This document shows, piece after piece, positions 1 to 8,876 of a stretch of DNA of 64,000 nucleotides. The stretch is from positions 1,302,001 through 1,366,000 of the forward strand of contig CAVTSD010000007.1 of the NCBI GenBank assembly GCA_963737365.1. The letters run 5' to 3'. The notes below the pieces were generated by a model. It did not search any database. It had not been told where the DNA came from and saw only the letters and a list, made by a program, of their open reading frames with translations. This stretch comes from Roseiarcus sp963737365. Its GTDB lineage: Bacteria; Pseudomonadota; Alphaproteobacteria; Rhizobiales; Beijerinckiaceae. Position 1 is the stretch's first letter. Each line of letters opens with the position of its first letter. Position numbers and translations under genes: made by a program.

Positions 1-209
1 CCTCCGGACGCCGATATCCAGGGAGCCACACGGCGATTAAACCGTCGTAGTCCGCTCGGATCCGCGCTCGGGCGCGGAAGTGGCAGCCAAAGTCGCGCCG
101 CCTTTAGGCCCGCGACCGTGGTCACGCTCGGCAATTGACCGGTCTTATACACGCGGCTAAGCGGGTCCGCCATCGCTCTAATTTGATGAGCCGCTTTAAT
201 GGACGGGAC
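1..209. other. left edge, no gene supported
   Basis: An open frame enters from the left and stops at 38-40, too short to identify. In related alphaproteobacteria ispH often precedes thrB, but these few codons do not show recognisable IspH sequence. The rest is GC-rich spacer before thrB. Confidence 0.4.
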
Positions 210-1175
210 ATGGCTGTCTACACCGAGGTCTCGGATGATGCGCTGCGCGCCTTTCTGACGCGTTACGACATCGGGGAAGTGACATCATTTAAGGGCATTG
301 CAGAAGGAGTTGAGAACTCCAACTTCCTGCTGGGCACTACAAAAGGCCAGCATATCCTCACCCTTTACGAGAAACGGGTAAAAGCCGAGGATTTGCCATT
401 CTTTATCGGTCTGATGGAACATTTGGCGGGACGTGGCGTCACTTGTCCTCAACCTGTCCGTGATCGCGCTGGCGCAGCGCTCGGAGAACTCGCGGGGCGC
501 CCGGCGACTATTGTCACATTCCTCGATGGGATATGGATTCGACGTCCCAACATTCGCCATTGTGGCGAGGTCGGAGAGGCGCTGGCGCAGATGCACCTCG
601 CCGGCGTCGACTTCCCGCTTAAGCGAGCCAACGCTCTATCTCTGCAAAGCTGGCGACCGCTATTCCGGTCTGCCGAGGGGCGCGCGAACGAGGTCGCGCC
701 TCATCTGTGCGAGGAGATCGAGGGCGAACTCACTTTCCTTCAGGCTCATTGGCCGAATAACCTGCCGGGCGGCGTCATCCATGCCGATCTTTTCAATGAC
801 AACGTGTTCTTCCTTGGCGAAAACCTTTCCGGCCTCATCGACTTCTACTTCGCCTGCAACGACGCGTTCGCATACGATCTTGCGATCTGCCTCAGCGCCT
901 GGTGTTTCGAGCCCGACAACGCCTTCAACGTTTCCAAGGGGCGGGCGATGATCTCCGCCTACGAGGGGGTGCGGCCGCTTGGCGAAGCCGAGATTGAGGC
1001 GCTGCCGCTCCTGGCCCGAGGCGCCGCATTGCGGTTCATGCTCACCCGACTGGTCGACTGGCTGAACGTTCCGCCGGGCGCTAAGGTCGCGCCGAAGCAT
1101 CCGCTCGAATACCGCGATAAATTGCGCTTCCACCAACATGTGAGATCCGCCGCCGACTATGGTCTCGTGCGGTGA
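210..1175 (+). CDS. thrB: homoserine kinase (ThrB, APH-fold type)
   Basis: Phosphorylates the hydroxyl of L-homoserine with ATP, the step before threonine synthase in threonine biosynthesis; cytoplasmic. The protein has about 321 residues, usual for the alphaproteobacterial type, which has the aminoglycoside phosphotransferase fold and not the GHMP-kinase fold of E. coli ThrB. The catalytic loop HADLFNDN lies at about residue 191 and the metal-binding Asp of LIDFYF at about 211. I chose the ATG at 210 because the family starts with MAVYT; the longer frame from 135 adds 25 residues of poor quality. The last codons overlap rnhA (GTGA, 1172-1175), so the two are probably translationally coupled. 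Confidence 0.93.
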   Translation: MAVYTEVSDDALRAFLTRYDIGEVTSFKGIAEGVENSNFLLGTTKGQHILTLYEKRVKAEDLPFFIGLMEHLAGRGVTCPQPVRDRAGAALGELAGRPATIVTFLDGIWIRRPNIRHCGEVGEALAQMHLAGVDFPLKRANALSLQSWRPLFRSAEGRANEVAPHLCEEIEGELTFLQAHWPNNLPGGVIHADLFNDNVFFLGENLSGLIDFYFACNDAFAYDLAICLSAWCFEPDNAFNVSKGRAMISAYEGVRPLGEAEIEALPLLARGAALRFMLTRLVDWLNVPPGAKVAPKHPLEYRDKLRFHQHVRSAADYGLVR

Positions 1176-1627
1176 GCCAGGGCGTCTCGATTTGGACCGA
1201 CGGCGCCTGTTCCGGCAATCCTGGCCCTGGCGGCTGGGGCGCTGTCCTGCGCTACGGCGACCATGAAAAGGAGCTCAAAGGCGGCGAGGCGCTCACCACC
1301 AACAATCGCATGGAGCTCACTGCGGCGATCGAAGCCCTCCGCTCGTTGAAACGCTCATGCGAAGTGGTCGTGCACACAGATTCCCAATATCTACGCGGCG
1401 GAGTCACAGGCTGGATCGACAGCTGGAAAAGCAACGGCTGGCGCACCGCATCGAAAAAGCCCGTTAAAAACGAAGATCTTTGGCGAGCCTTGGCCGCGGT
1501 TGCCGAGCAACACACGATTGAGTGGCGTTGGATCAAGGGTCATGCGGATAATGAACTGAACATCCGCGCGGACAACCTGGCCCGGGAGGGGATGGCCCCA
1601 TATCAAGCGAAAAGAGCGACCGTTTAG
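1172..1627 (+). CDS. rnhA: ribonuclease HI
   Basis: Cleaves the RNA strand of RNA:DNA hybrids, for example R-loops and primers. The protein has 151 residues. All catalytic residues sit at the E. coli positions: Asp10 (WTDGACSGNPG), Glu48 (NRMEL), Asp70 (HTDSQY), His124 (IKGHA) and Asp134. It starts at a GTG that overlaps the thrB stop, so it is the second gene of a thrB-rnhA operon. The C terminus lacks the extra domain of some family members. Confidence 0.96.
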   Translation: MSQGVSIWTDGACSGNPGPGGWGAVLRYGDHEKELKGGEALTTNNRMELTAAIEALRSLKRSCEVVVHTDSQYLRGGVTGWIDSWKSNGWRTASKKPVKNEDLWRALAAVAEQHTIEWRWIKGHADNELNIRADNLAREGMAPYQAKRATV

Positions 1628-2030
1628 AGTTTCGCGCAGACCGTTCCGCGTTTTCGCTTCTCCTTCCTCGAAAGAAAAATCCGGTTTCCGCGCCGCGACC
1701 CGGCTTGCTCCACCGCCAGTTCGATGCTGCGCCAGCGCACGCCCTGTCGGTTGAATTCGGGCGTCGGTCGTACCGACCAACGATTTAATGTTGACATAAT
1801 TTGGCAAGATTACTTTAGTGACGTGAGTAATGTCGTTAGATGGCCGAAGCGATGGTGGAGACTAAATTGTCGGTCTGAGATCCTTGTCGAAACGGAGGGC
1901 TGCCGGAATTTCAACGTCTCCTCGGCGCTTTTTAAGTTAAAGCTTTTACTCGCCGCTTACGAATTATTGATAGTGCATGAATGATAGACGACGAGGGGCC
2001 CTCAGAGCCCTAGACACTGGTGGCTGTACT
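1628..2030. other. AT-richer intergenic region with possible promoter
   Basis: About 400 bases with no convincing gene. It is visibly AT-richer than its surroundings from about 1740 onward. A TTGACA at 1791-1796 followed 17 bases later by TTTAGT (1814-1819) could be a weak sigma-70 promoter for the small gene at 2031. Other short frames here have no recognisable content. Confidence 0.35.
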
Positions 2031-2321
2031 ATGGACAAGATTCTCGTAGGAGTTGTATCCGCCACCGATTTTGAGCGCGCCCAAGCGTGCATTTCTGGAT
2101 TATCGAGCTTCGGCGACTATGAGGACTGGCTGGACAGCCGCTATGGCCATTTCATGGGCCTTTCTCTGGGGGGCGCGGCGGGAAGCCTGGAAACAGTTTC
2201 CCTCGACGATTTCTTGAGCTGGTGTAGAGCCCGTAAAATGCGGCCGAGCGAGGCCGCTCTTGACGCCTATGCTCAGAGCGCCGCGCAAGGCGGCCGCCGC
2301 GAACCGCGGTCAGCGGCGTAA
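2031..2321 (+). CDS. hypothetical small protein (96 aa)
   Basis: Not recognised. The frame is open from 1977; I chose the ATG at 2031 because the sequence becomes protein-like from MDKILVG. The middle (LDDFLSWCRARKMRPSEAAL) looks like a helical interaction segment, and the tail is rich in Ala, Gln, Gly and Arg. There is no signal peptide or membrane segment. Its 3' end overlaps the end of the convergent FeeM-like gene by 12 bases, so the two transcripts would be complementary at their ends. The function is unknown. Confidence 0.5.
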   Translation: MDKILVGVVSATDFERAQACISGLSSFGDYEDWLDSRYGHFMGLSLGGAAGSLETVSLDDFLSWCRARKMRPSEAALDAYAQSAAQGGRREPRSAA

Positions 2322-3104
2322 GGAGCTTGGTTCCAGTTCGGGCCCTACGCCATCGGCTCTTTTGGATTCGCCCTTGCTCGGTCCAAACAGCGCCTCTCTC
2401 TCCATTGGTTCGGACTTGAAAAATGGGTAGCGGGTCTCGATGAACTGTCTCGCAAGACGATAGTCGGCGCCTACGCAAGCCAGTTTGGCGGTTAAGCCGG
2501 GATAGTCGCGGGGCGGGCGCCACACCGTGGCGCCGAACGAGCGCCGATAAAACGCAATATGCTCCGCGCGCGGGGTCCCAACGGCGCAGTCGGCGCTAAA
2601 ATGCTCTGCAGCCATAAACGCCGGACGCATAATTACGTATGCCAATTCCGGATAGGCGCTCGACAACGAAAGCCGAGCCGCGAGACGTGTAAATTCGGCG
2701 ATGACTTCGCCGCTCGACAATCTGGGAACGAGAACGTCGGCAAAGACTTGGAGGCCGGGAAGGATCGCGTTTTCACCGACGCCGACATTGACTCTGACGG
2801 TGCCCGCGAGTTCCCCGTCAATGAACGTCGTCGTGATCCAACCGTTCGCCGCGTCGTCGTATCGCGGGTCGTAAAGCCGATCCCCATCGCTTCGCTTCAG
2901 AAATCCAATTTTCTGGTAAGCCTCGAATCGCAGTCGGAACGCCGCTTCGCGATCGGCCGGACTTGAAGCGACGCGATGCTCGACTTTCTCCAACAGACGC
3001 AGAACGCGATCCGAAAACGACTGCGGAGCACCCCCTGTTGCCCCACTTATCGGACTTTCTCCCACCATTTCCACTTCCGAACCGGCCAAGAAAGCGTGAA
3101 CCAA
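2310..3104 (-). CDS. FeeM-like N-acyl amino acid synthase (GNAT fold)
   Basis: 264 residues resembling the FeeM family, GNAT-fold acyltransferases related to autoinducer synthases that join fatty acyl groups, often from acyl carrier protein, to amino acids such as tyrosine. Visible family marks are RLRFEAYQKIGF (about residue 50), the DAANGW region, LAGTVRVN, GEVIAEFTRLA in the centre, and HIAFYRRSFG followed by YPGLTAKL near the C terminus. An internal ATG at residue 13 (MVGES) is an alternative start. No acyl carrier protein or thioesterase lies next to it. The fold is fairly sure; the substrate is inference. A perfect dyad lies about 80-90 bases upstream. Confidence 0.6.
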   Translation of the reverse strand: MVHAFLAGSEVEMVGESPISGATGGAPQSFSDRVLRLLEKVEHRVASSPADREAAFRLRFEAYQKIGFLKRSDGDRLYDPRYDDAANGWITTTFIDGELAGTVRVNVGVGENAILPGLQVFADVLVPRLSSGEVIAEFTRLAARLSLSSAYPELAYVIMRPAFMAAEHFSADCAVGTPRAEHIAFYRRSFGATVWRPPRDYPGLTAKLACVGADYRLARQFIETRYPFFKSEPMEREALFGPSKGESKRADGVGPELEPSSLRR

Positions 3105-3181
3105 ACGAATTTTAAACCATTGGTTTTCAATTCACGAGCGATGCAGTTGAATTATCTGCAGCCGATATGGGCCACCATCTT

Positions 3182-3197
3182 AGGACATCAATGTCCT
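3182..3197. promoter_or_regulatory. perfect 16-base dyad, possible operator
   Basis: AGGACAT-CA-ATGTCCT is a perfect inverted repeat with 7-base arms, in the 270-base gap between the divergent FeeM-like gene and the GGDEF/EAL gene. Its size and position suit a dimeric regulator. The binding protein is unknown, and no regulator gene is adjacent. It could also be a small transcribed hairpin. Confidence 0.4.
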
Positions 3198-3377
3198 GCG
3201 AAGCTTGACTAGGGCTGTCGTCGGTCATTCGAAATCGAGCGCTTTCCACGCCTGACTAACGAAATATTTTAGCCGTTGTCTTTGCTATTCCAAGGAAGGG
3301 CTCTCACTTCCAGTTAAGGGACTTTTTAATTCTCCAGGCGGATACTGGCGACCGGTTTACCCAAATCGGTTTTTTGC

Positions 3378-5684
3378 ATGGCGGATGCCCAGCGGAGCGA
3401 GCATTCCGCGCCCACTGACGAATTGCCGGACGAGATTTATATCGGCTTCGTCGACGGCCTTCTTACGGACATCGTCCCTGTCGTGCTCCTGTCGGCGGTC
3501 GCCGTCACTTGCGGCGAGCTTGCCGCAGCCGTCGCGGCAAGAAACTTCATTCTGGCTGTCGCCGCTCCGGCCCAACTCGTCATCGCCGTCGCGCGCCTCC
3601 ACTTCGCCAAGCGGCACGCGCGAAACGTGCCCAGCCCGACTGTCGCGATGGCCCGCATGCGCGAGAAAATCTTCTCGGCTGGCGCGGTTGTCAGTCTCAC
3701 CGCGCTGTCGTCGTGGACCCTGCTCGCGTTCTGCGTGACCAACAATAGCTTTGCGCATTTCATCGGCGTGTCGATGACGATCGCCTACGCGTTCAGCCTG
3801 ATGTCGCGCAGCTATGCGATCTACCGTGGCATCAACCTGCAGCTCTTTGGCGCCTTCGCTCCGCTTTCGATCGCCATGATCATCGCGGGCGGCTGGTATC
3901 CCGTGGGAATCGCAGTGGGGATCGCCCCGCTCGTCCTCTACATGAAGTCTTTCGCCAAGCGGCTGCGAGATAATTTCATGGCGGTGGTGGCGTCGCAGCA
4001 ACAGGCGGCGATGCTGGCGGCCCGGCTCGACATGGCCCTCAACAACATGTCGCACGGCCTTTGCATGCTGAACCCTGACGGCCGCTTCGTTCTGACCAAC
4101 GATCAGGCCCTCAAAATGTTCGGCCTTGAGCCGGACGACGCTCCCGTTGGCGCGCACGTGAAATCGGCTTTGGGGAAGCTGGTCAGCAAGGGCGTCATGG
4201 CCGAACCGCAATTCGTGCGTCTTGCGTCGGTTCTGGCCAGCAACACCAATGGCGTCGATTTCGTCATCCCGCTCGAAACGCTGGACGATCGCGCTTTCGA
4301 GATCACTGTCCATCGCATGACGAGCGAGGGCACCGTGCTCGTCATCCAGGACGTCACCGAGCGCCGCAACGCCCAGATCGAAATCAACCGAATGGCGCGG
4401 TTCGATTCCGTGACCGAATTGCCCAATCGCCGCTGCTTCGAGGAGCAGCTTACGCTCACCCTTCGTCGCGACGGCGCCCCAGGCGAGGGCCTGACCGTGA
4501 TGTTCCTCGACCTCGACGACTTTAAGCAGGTCAACGACAGCCTCGGACACCGGACTGGCGATAAGCTCCTCGTCGAAATCGCAAGCCGGCTCAGCGCCAT
4601 CATCGGGCCGCGTGATCTTGTCGCCCGTTGGGGCGGCGACGAATTCGTCATCCTTCACTATCACGAGCCCGGCCAACTCGAGACCGAGGCGCTCGCCAAG
4701 CGCATCATCGACGAAATCAACCGGGCCGTGGTCATCGACGGGAGCGAGGTCATCGTCGGCGCGAGCATCGGGAGCGCCTCGGCTCCAAGCGACGGGTTAA
4801 GTTCCGACGCCCTACTTTCCAAGGCGGACATCGCGCTTTATGCGGCGAAAGCCGACGGGCGTAGATCCTGGAGGGCGTTCGAGCAGGAGATGGACGCCAA
4901 GATCCAGATTCGTCGTGTGATCGAGCTCGAACTGCGCGCCGCGGTCGCCACCGACCAAATCGAAGTCTATTTCCAGCCGATCATGTCCGTCGCGACGAGA
5001 CGGATCGCCGGCTTCGAAGCGCTTGCGCGCTGGCGAAGCACTTTGCTTGGGCCCGTGTCGCCGGCGGAATTCATCCCGATCGTCGAGGAGATTGGGCTGA
5101 TGGAGGAAATGGGCGCGGCCATCCTTCGGCGCGCCTGCAAAGCCTGCGCAGGTTGGCCCGATGACGTCTGCGTGTCGGTGAACCTCTCCTCGACGCAATT
5201 CCGTAACGGCAATCTCGAAAGCACGATCCTGAGCGCCCTCGCGGACGCTCGACTGGCGCCTGAACGTCTTGATCTTGAAATCACCGAATCGACCCTGCTC
5301 GAAGACCGGGGCGACATCCGTCGCACCCTCCAGTCGCTGCGCGCCCAAGGCATGCGCGTTTCGCTCGATGATTTTGGCACCGGCTATTCGAGCCTCAGCT
5401 ATCTTCTTAGCTTCCCCCTCGACCGGATCAAGATCGATCGCTCTTTCACCATGGGGCTCGGCCTTCAGGAACGCGCGTCGGTGCTGGTGGAAGGCGTTTC
5501 GTCGATGAGCCGCAGGCTCGGCATGAGCGTCCTGATCGAAGGCGTCGAGACGGCCAAGCAGCTCAGAATGATCGAAGCGCTGGGCACGATCTCTGAGGCG
5601 CAAGGCTACCTATTCAGCCGCCCAGTACCTGAATTGGAGGTCTGCGCTCTTCTGCAGCGAGACTTCCGCGTTCAGGCGGCTTGA
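3378..5684 (+). CDS. membrane PAS-GGDEF-EAL protein (c-di-GMP turnover)
   Basis: 768 residues. The N terminus has about five hydrophobic segments (roughly residues 25-190), then a PAS-like region (about 210-330), a GGDEF domain and an EAL domain. GGDEF is intact at 419-423. The RxxD inhibitory site upstream is degenerate (GPRD). EAL starts at about 547, and the metal and catalytic motifs of an active phosphodiesterase are present: SVNLSS, EITES, DDFGTGYSS, EGVET and QGYLFS. Both making and breaking of cyclic di-GMP are therefore possible; the net direction cannot be told from sequence. It stands alone and is divergent from the FeeM-like gene. The ATG at 3378 lacks an obvious Shine-Dalgarno sequence. 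Confidence 0.9.
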   Translation: MADAQRSEHSAPTDELPDEIYIGFVDGLLTDIVPVVLLSAVAVTCGELAAAVAARNFILAVAAPAQLVIAVARLHFAKRHARNVPSPTVAMARMREKIFSAGAVVSLTALSSWTLLAFCVTNNSFAHFIGVSMTIAYAFSLMSRSYAIYRGINLQLFGAFAPLSIAMIIAGGWYPVGIAVGIAPLVLYMKSFAKRLRDNFMAVVASQQQAAMLAARLDMALNNMSHGLCMLNPDGRFVLTNDQALKMFGLEPDDAPVGAHVKSALGKLVSKGVMAEPQFVRLASVLASNTNGVDFVIPLETLDDRAFEITVHRMTSEGTVLVIQDVTERRNAQIEINRMARFDSVTELPNRRCFEEQLTLTLRRDGAPGEGLTVMFLDLDDFKQVNDSLGHRTGDKLLVEIASRLSAIIGPRDLVARWGGDEFVILHYHEPGQLETEALAKRIIDEINRAVVIDGSEVIVGASIGSASAPSDGLSSDALLSKADIALYAAKADGRRSWRAFEQEMDAKIQIRRVIELELRAAVATDQIEVYFQPIMSVATRRIAGFEALARWRSTLLGPVSPAEFIPIVEEIGLMEEMGAAILRRACKACAGWPDDVCVSVNLSSTQFRNGNLESTILSALADARLAPERLDLEITESTLLEDRGDIRRTLQSLRAQGMRVSLDDFGTGYSSLSYLLSFPLDRIKIDRSFTMGLGLQERASVLVEGVSSMSRRLGMSVLIEGVETAKQLRMIEALGTISEAQGYLFSRPVPELEVCALLQRDFRVQAA

Positions 5685-6176
5685 AGACGCTTCGCCATTG
5701 GCTTTGGACCTGTTTGGGTTTTCTTGGGACCTAGCCGTTTCGATGCAAAAACCCCTGTTTAAGATGTTGGATTTCCTTGGATTTACTTGGATTCTCTCGT
5801 CCGAAACGAGACTTATCAATGGGTTACTCGGGAAAAACGCAAAGATTTTTTCTTCGCGCTTTTTCCGGGTCACTATCAGCGCTGGAAGAGAGATCCACCA
5901 ATCTCAGCGCGGCGAAGCGCAGAATTGCTCATAGGGCAAGCTTAGCTCGATTTCTGATTTTCTGCAAGCAATTATCTTTGGCCCCGTTCGCCTCTATCCG
6001 ATGGCGAGGCTCATGACGAAGCTTGCAAGGACCGGGGACGACATTTCTGTCCTCGGGATTTTTTACGTTTACAGATTGTAATAAGATCTGTCGATGCGTA
6101 GGGTCTTGGAATAGTCGCGGTTCCGCCTTTGACGACCGAGCCTTGGGAGGCAAAAGCTATTGGTCAGCCCGCAGCC
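5685..6176. other. intergenic region with short tandem repeats
   Basis: No gene in 490 bases. Around 5773-5800 the motif GGATTTCCTT / GGATTTACTT / GGATTCTCTC repeats three times with a period of about ten, echoed at 5715-5730. The region is AT-richer than the genes and ends in a terminator-like hairpin. It may hold a small RNA, but no promoter is clear. Confidence 0.35.
6032..6064 (+). terminator. orphan Rho-independent terminator
   Basis: CCGGGGAC (6032-6039) pairs with GTCCTCGG (6049-6056), with one G:U pair, and a run of six T follows at 6059-6064. It points rightward, but the nearest rightward gene ended 350 bases earlier and the next gene is on the other strand. It may end an unannotated short transcript. 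Confidence 0.5.
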
Positions 6177-6828
6177 CTACCCGCCTTTCAGCGCGTCCAC
6201 GAGCGCCTGCGCTTCGGCCGAATCCCATTTGGCCCCGCCCTCGACGGCAGCCACTTCGCAACCTTCCTTGTCGATCACCAGGGTCACCGGAAGTCCGAGC
6301 GCCTTGCCGTCCTTGTGCAGGGTCTCGAAGGCGTCGCCGCTCGGATCGGCGTAGCGCGTCAGGGACTTCACGCCGACGCTGTCCAGAAAGGCCGCCCGGC
6401 GTTCGAGCTTTGCTGTGTCCACGTTCACCGCCACCACCTCGAACCCGGGTCCGCCCTTGGCGGCCTGGAGCCGGTCTAGCGCCGGCATTTCCGCCCGGCA
6501 GGGTACGCACCAGGTCGCCCACAGGTTGAGCAGGATCGGGTGGCCCTTGAAATCCGCAACCGCGAGCTTCGCCCCTCCGTCGCGCTCGAACGTCAGCGGC
6601 TCGGCTCGCCGGGGCTCGCTCGACACCTGGAGCGCCGCCAGTTCGCCTTTGGCGAGGGGCGCAAGCCGCGCCGCAAGCTTGGCCGAATTCTGCGGGGCAA
6701 TCGCTCGCGGCCTTGCCGGCCGGCGCAACCGTCCCGTATAGGACGACCCCGGCCGCAACCGCCACGAGCACGCCAAGAACAGGCAAAAGAACATTTCGCC
6801 GGCGGGGCGGGCTATCGAGATTCGTCAT
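6177..6828 (-). CDS. tlpA: TlpA-like thiol:disulfide oxidoreductase (frameshifted)
   Basis: A membrane-anchored periplasmic thioredoxin-like protein, of the kind that keeps thiols reduced for cytochrome c or cytochrome oxidase assembly. The start at 6828 (MTNLDSPPRRR) gives a cytoplasmic tail and one membrane helix (residues about 12-32). The thioredoxin domain, with WATWCVPC as the redox motif and cis-proline GLPVTLVID, lies in the next frame. The frames join at the GGGG at 6694-6697 if one base is removed, which restores DCPQNSAKLAARL. This is a homopolymer, so a consensus error is likely. It is divergent from argH, a common alphaproteobacterial arrangement. Confidence 0.85.
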
Positions 6829-6852
6829 GTTTGATCACCTGAGACAACGCGC

Positions 6853-8238
6853 ATGAGCAACACAATGTGGGGCGGCCGGTTCACCGGGCGCCCGGCCGAA
6901 GCGATGGAGGAAATCAACGCCTCGATCGATTTCGACCGCAAGCTCGCCGCCCAGGATATTGCCGGCTCCGAGGCCCATCTCGCCATGCTCGCCCGCCAGG
7001 GCATCGTCGAAGTCGCCGACGCCGACGCGATCGCCAGGGGTCTCGCCCAAGTCAAAGGCGAAATCGAGGCGGGGACATTTTCGTTCTCGCGCGCGCTCGA
7101 AGACATCCATATGAACGTCGAAAGCCGCCTGGCCGAGATCGTCGGTCCGGCAGCTGGACGGCTGCACACCGCGCGCTCGCGCAACGATCAGGTCGCGGTC
7201 GATTTCCGCCTCTGGGTGCGTGACGCGATCGACGCGATCCTCCTTCAGATCACACAGTTGCAACGCGCGCTCGCCGCCCGCGCGCTCGACAGCGCGGCAA
7301 CCGTGATGCCGGGCTTCACCCATTTGCAATCGGCGCAGCCGGTCACCTTCGGCCATCATCTCATGGCCTATGTCGAGATGCTGGGACGCGACGCGGGGCG
7401 CTTCAAGGACGCGCGCAAGCGCCTCAACGAATGTCCGCTCGGCGCGGCGGCGCTCGCCGGGACCTCGTTCCCGATCGACCGGGACATGACCGCCAAAGCG
7501 CTCGGCTTTGAGCGGCCGACAGCCAATTCTCTCGACAGCGTGGCTGACCGCGATTTCGCGCTCGAGGCGCTCGCAGCCGCCGCGATCACGGCGACGCATC
7601 TCTCCCGCTTCGCCGAGGAGATCGTCTTGTGGACGACGCCGCAATTCGGCTTCGTCAAGCTCTCAGACGCCTTTTCGACCGGCTCCTCGATCATGCCGCA
7701 GAAGCGCAATCCCGACGCGGCCGAACTGGTGCGCGGGAAGACCGGCCGGGTCGTTGGCGCGCTCATCGGCCTGCTCACGGTCATGAAGGGTCTGCCGCTC
7801 GCCTATTCCAAGGACATGCAGGAGGACAAGGAAGGCGTGTTCGACGCCTTCCGCACGCTCGCGCTCTGCCTCGCCGCGATGACCGGCATGGTCGAGGACA
7901 TGACGCCCGAGCCCAAGCGCATGAAGGCCGCGGCGGGGTCCGGCTACGCCATCGCCACCGATCTCGCCGACTGGCTCGTACAGGCGCTCAAAATGCCGTT
8001 CCGCGAAGCCCACCACGTCACCGGCCGCATCGTCGCGATCGCCGCCAAGCGCGGCGTGGCGCTGGAGAAACTCAGGCTCGAGGAAATGCAGAGCGTCGAA
8101 CCGCGCATCACTCAGCAGGCCTTTGCCGTGCTGGGCGTCGACCGCTCGGTCAAGAGCCGCACGTCATACGGGGGAACCGCGCCGGCCAACGTGCGCGCCC
8201 AAGCGCGCGCATGGTTGAGGCGGCTCGGCGCCGGCTAA
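6853..8238 (+). CDS. argH: argininosuccinate lyase
   Basis: Splits argininosuccinate into arginine and fumarate, the last step of arginine synthesis. The protein has 461 residues, full length. The superfamily signature GSSIMPQKRNP starts at residue 277 and contains the catalytic serine loop. TARSRNDQVA and GFTHLQSAQP are the other conserved blocks of the tetrameric active site. The start at 6853 gives MSNTMWGGRF, typical of the family. It is divergent from tlpA with a 24-base gap and convergent with zur. Confidence 0.96.
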   Translation: MSNTMWGGRFTGRPAEAMEEINASIDFDRKLAAQDIAGSEAHLAMLARQGIVEVADADAIARGLAQVKGEIEAGTFSFSRALEDIHMNVESRLAEIVGPAAGRLHTARSRNDQVAVDFRLWVRDAIDAILLQITQLQRALAARALDSAATVMPGFTHLQSAQPVTFGHHLMAYVEMLGRDAGRFKDARKRLNECPLGAAALAGTSFPIDRDMTAKALGFERPTANSLDSVADRDFALEALAAAAITATHLSRFAEEIVLWTTPQFGFVKLSDAFSTGSSIMPQKRNPDAAELVRGKTGRVVGALIGLLTVMKGLPLAYSKDMQEDKEGVFDAFRTLALCLAAMTGMVEDMTPEPKRMKAAAGSGYAIATDLADWLVQALKMPFREAHHVTGRIVAIAAKRGVALEKLRLEEMQSVEPRITQQAFAVLGVDRSVKSRTSYGGTAPANVRAQARAWLRRLGAG

Positions 8239-8260
8239 CCGCGTAAGCGCAGCCCCTGCC

Positions 8261-8752
8261 CTATTCCACGCAATCCCGGCAGAGGCCCACAAGCTCGACC
8301 ATCTGCCGATGCGGCGCGAAGCCGGCGCGGGCGGCTGCGTCCTGCAACAAACGGTCGAGCTTCACGTCCTCGATCTCGTCGCTGCGTCCGCACTTTTCGC
8401 ACAGGAGCAGCGCGCCATGATGGGAGTGGCCCAGGTGCTCGCAGGGCGCATAGGCGTTGCGGCTCTCGATCTTGTAGACGAAGCCGTGCTCGAGAAAGAA
8501 ATCGAGGGTGCGATAGACGGTCGGCGGCGCGACGGGTTTGCTCTCGCGGCGCGAAAGCTGATCGATGATCGCATAGGCCCCGAGGGGAGCGGAGCTCTCG
8601 GCCAGAATGGCCAGAACCTGCCGGCGAAGCGGAGTGAGATGCAGACCCTCCCGCTCGCAGGCGCTTTCCACCTGGCCTTGCCAGCTGATGGCTGTCGGCT
8701 CGGGGGCCGGATTTCCCGCTGGCTCTGTCTTTTTCCTCATAGCGGCTTCCAT
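8261..8752 (-). CDS. zur: Fur-family zinc uptake regulator
   Basis: 163 residues. A winged helix (about 30-95, with PTVYRTLDFFLEHGFV) is followed by a metal-binding dimerisation domain with HSHHGALLLCEKCG and a C-terminal CRDC, the paired Cys structural zinc site expected in Zur. When zinc-loaded it would repress zinc uptake. It is divergent from znuACB with AT-rich palindromic sequence between, which supports Zur over Fur or PerR. The ATG at residue 5 (MRKK) is an alternative start. Confidence 0.88.
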   Translation of the reverse strand: MEAAMRKKTEPAGNPAPEPTAISWQGQVESACEREGLHLTPLRRQVLAILAESSAPLGAYAIIDQLSRRESKPVAPPTVYRTLDFFLEHGFVYKIESRNAYAPCEHLGHSHHGALLLCEKCGRSDEIEDVKLDRLLQDAAARAGFAPHRQMVELVGLCRDCVE

Positions 8753-8772
8753 TCTACCACGGCCAGCGCCTC

Positions 8773-8828
8773 GATATGATATAAGGTAGCAGTTCGAGCT
8801 TGCCTACCAATAGGATATAACATAACAG
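8773..8828. promoter_or_regulatory. probable Zur operator region
   Basis: Two AT-rich motifs lie between zur and znuA: GATATGATATAA (8773-8784) and GGATATAACATAACAG (8813-8828). The second, read on the other strand, is TGTTATGTTATATC, close to the known proteobacterial Zur-box half TGTTATATTATAAC. Placement between the regulator and its expected targets supports the call. The match is by eye. Confidence 0.55.
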
Positions 8829-8876
8829 AACCCCGCTCGCGCCGGATGTGGCGCAAAATCGACGGAGGCTGTTCCC

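Noticed and set aside
3357..4676. Long minus-strand frame inside the GGDEF/EAL gene
   Set aside because: A shadow of a GC-rich gene; rich in Arg/His/Asp with no domain.
5773..5800. CRISPR-like array from the GGATTT repeats
   Set aside because: The units are about ten bases with no spacers and no cas genes nearby.
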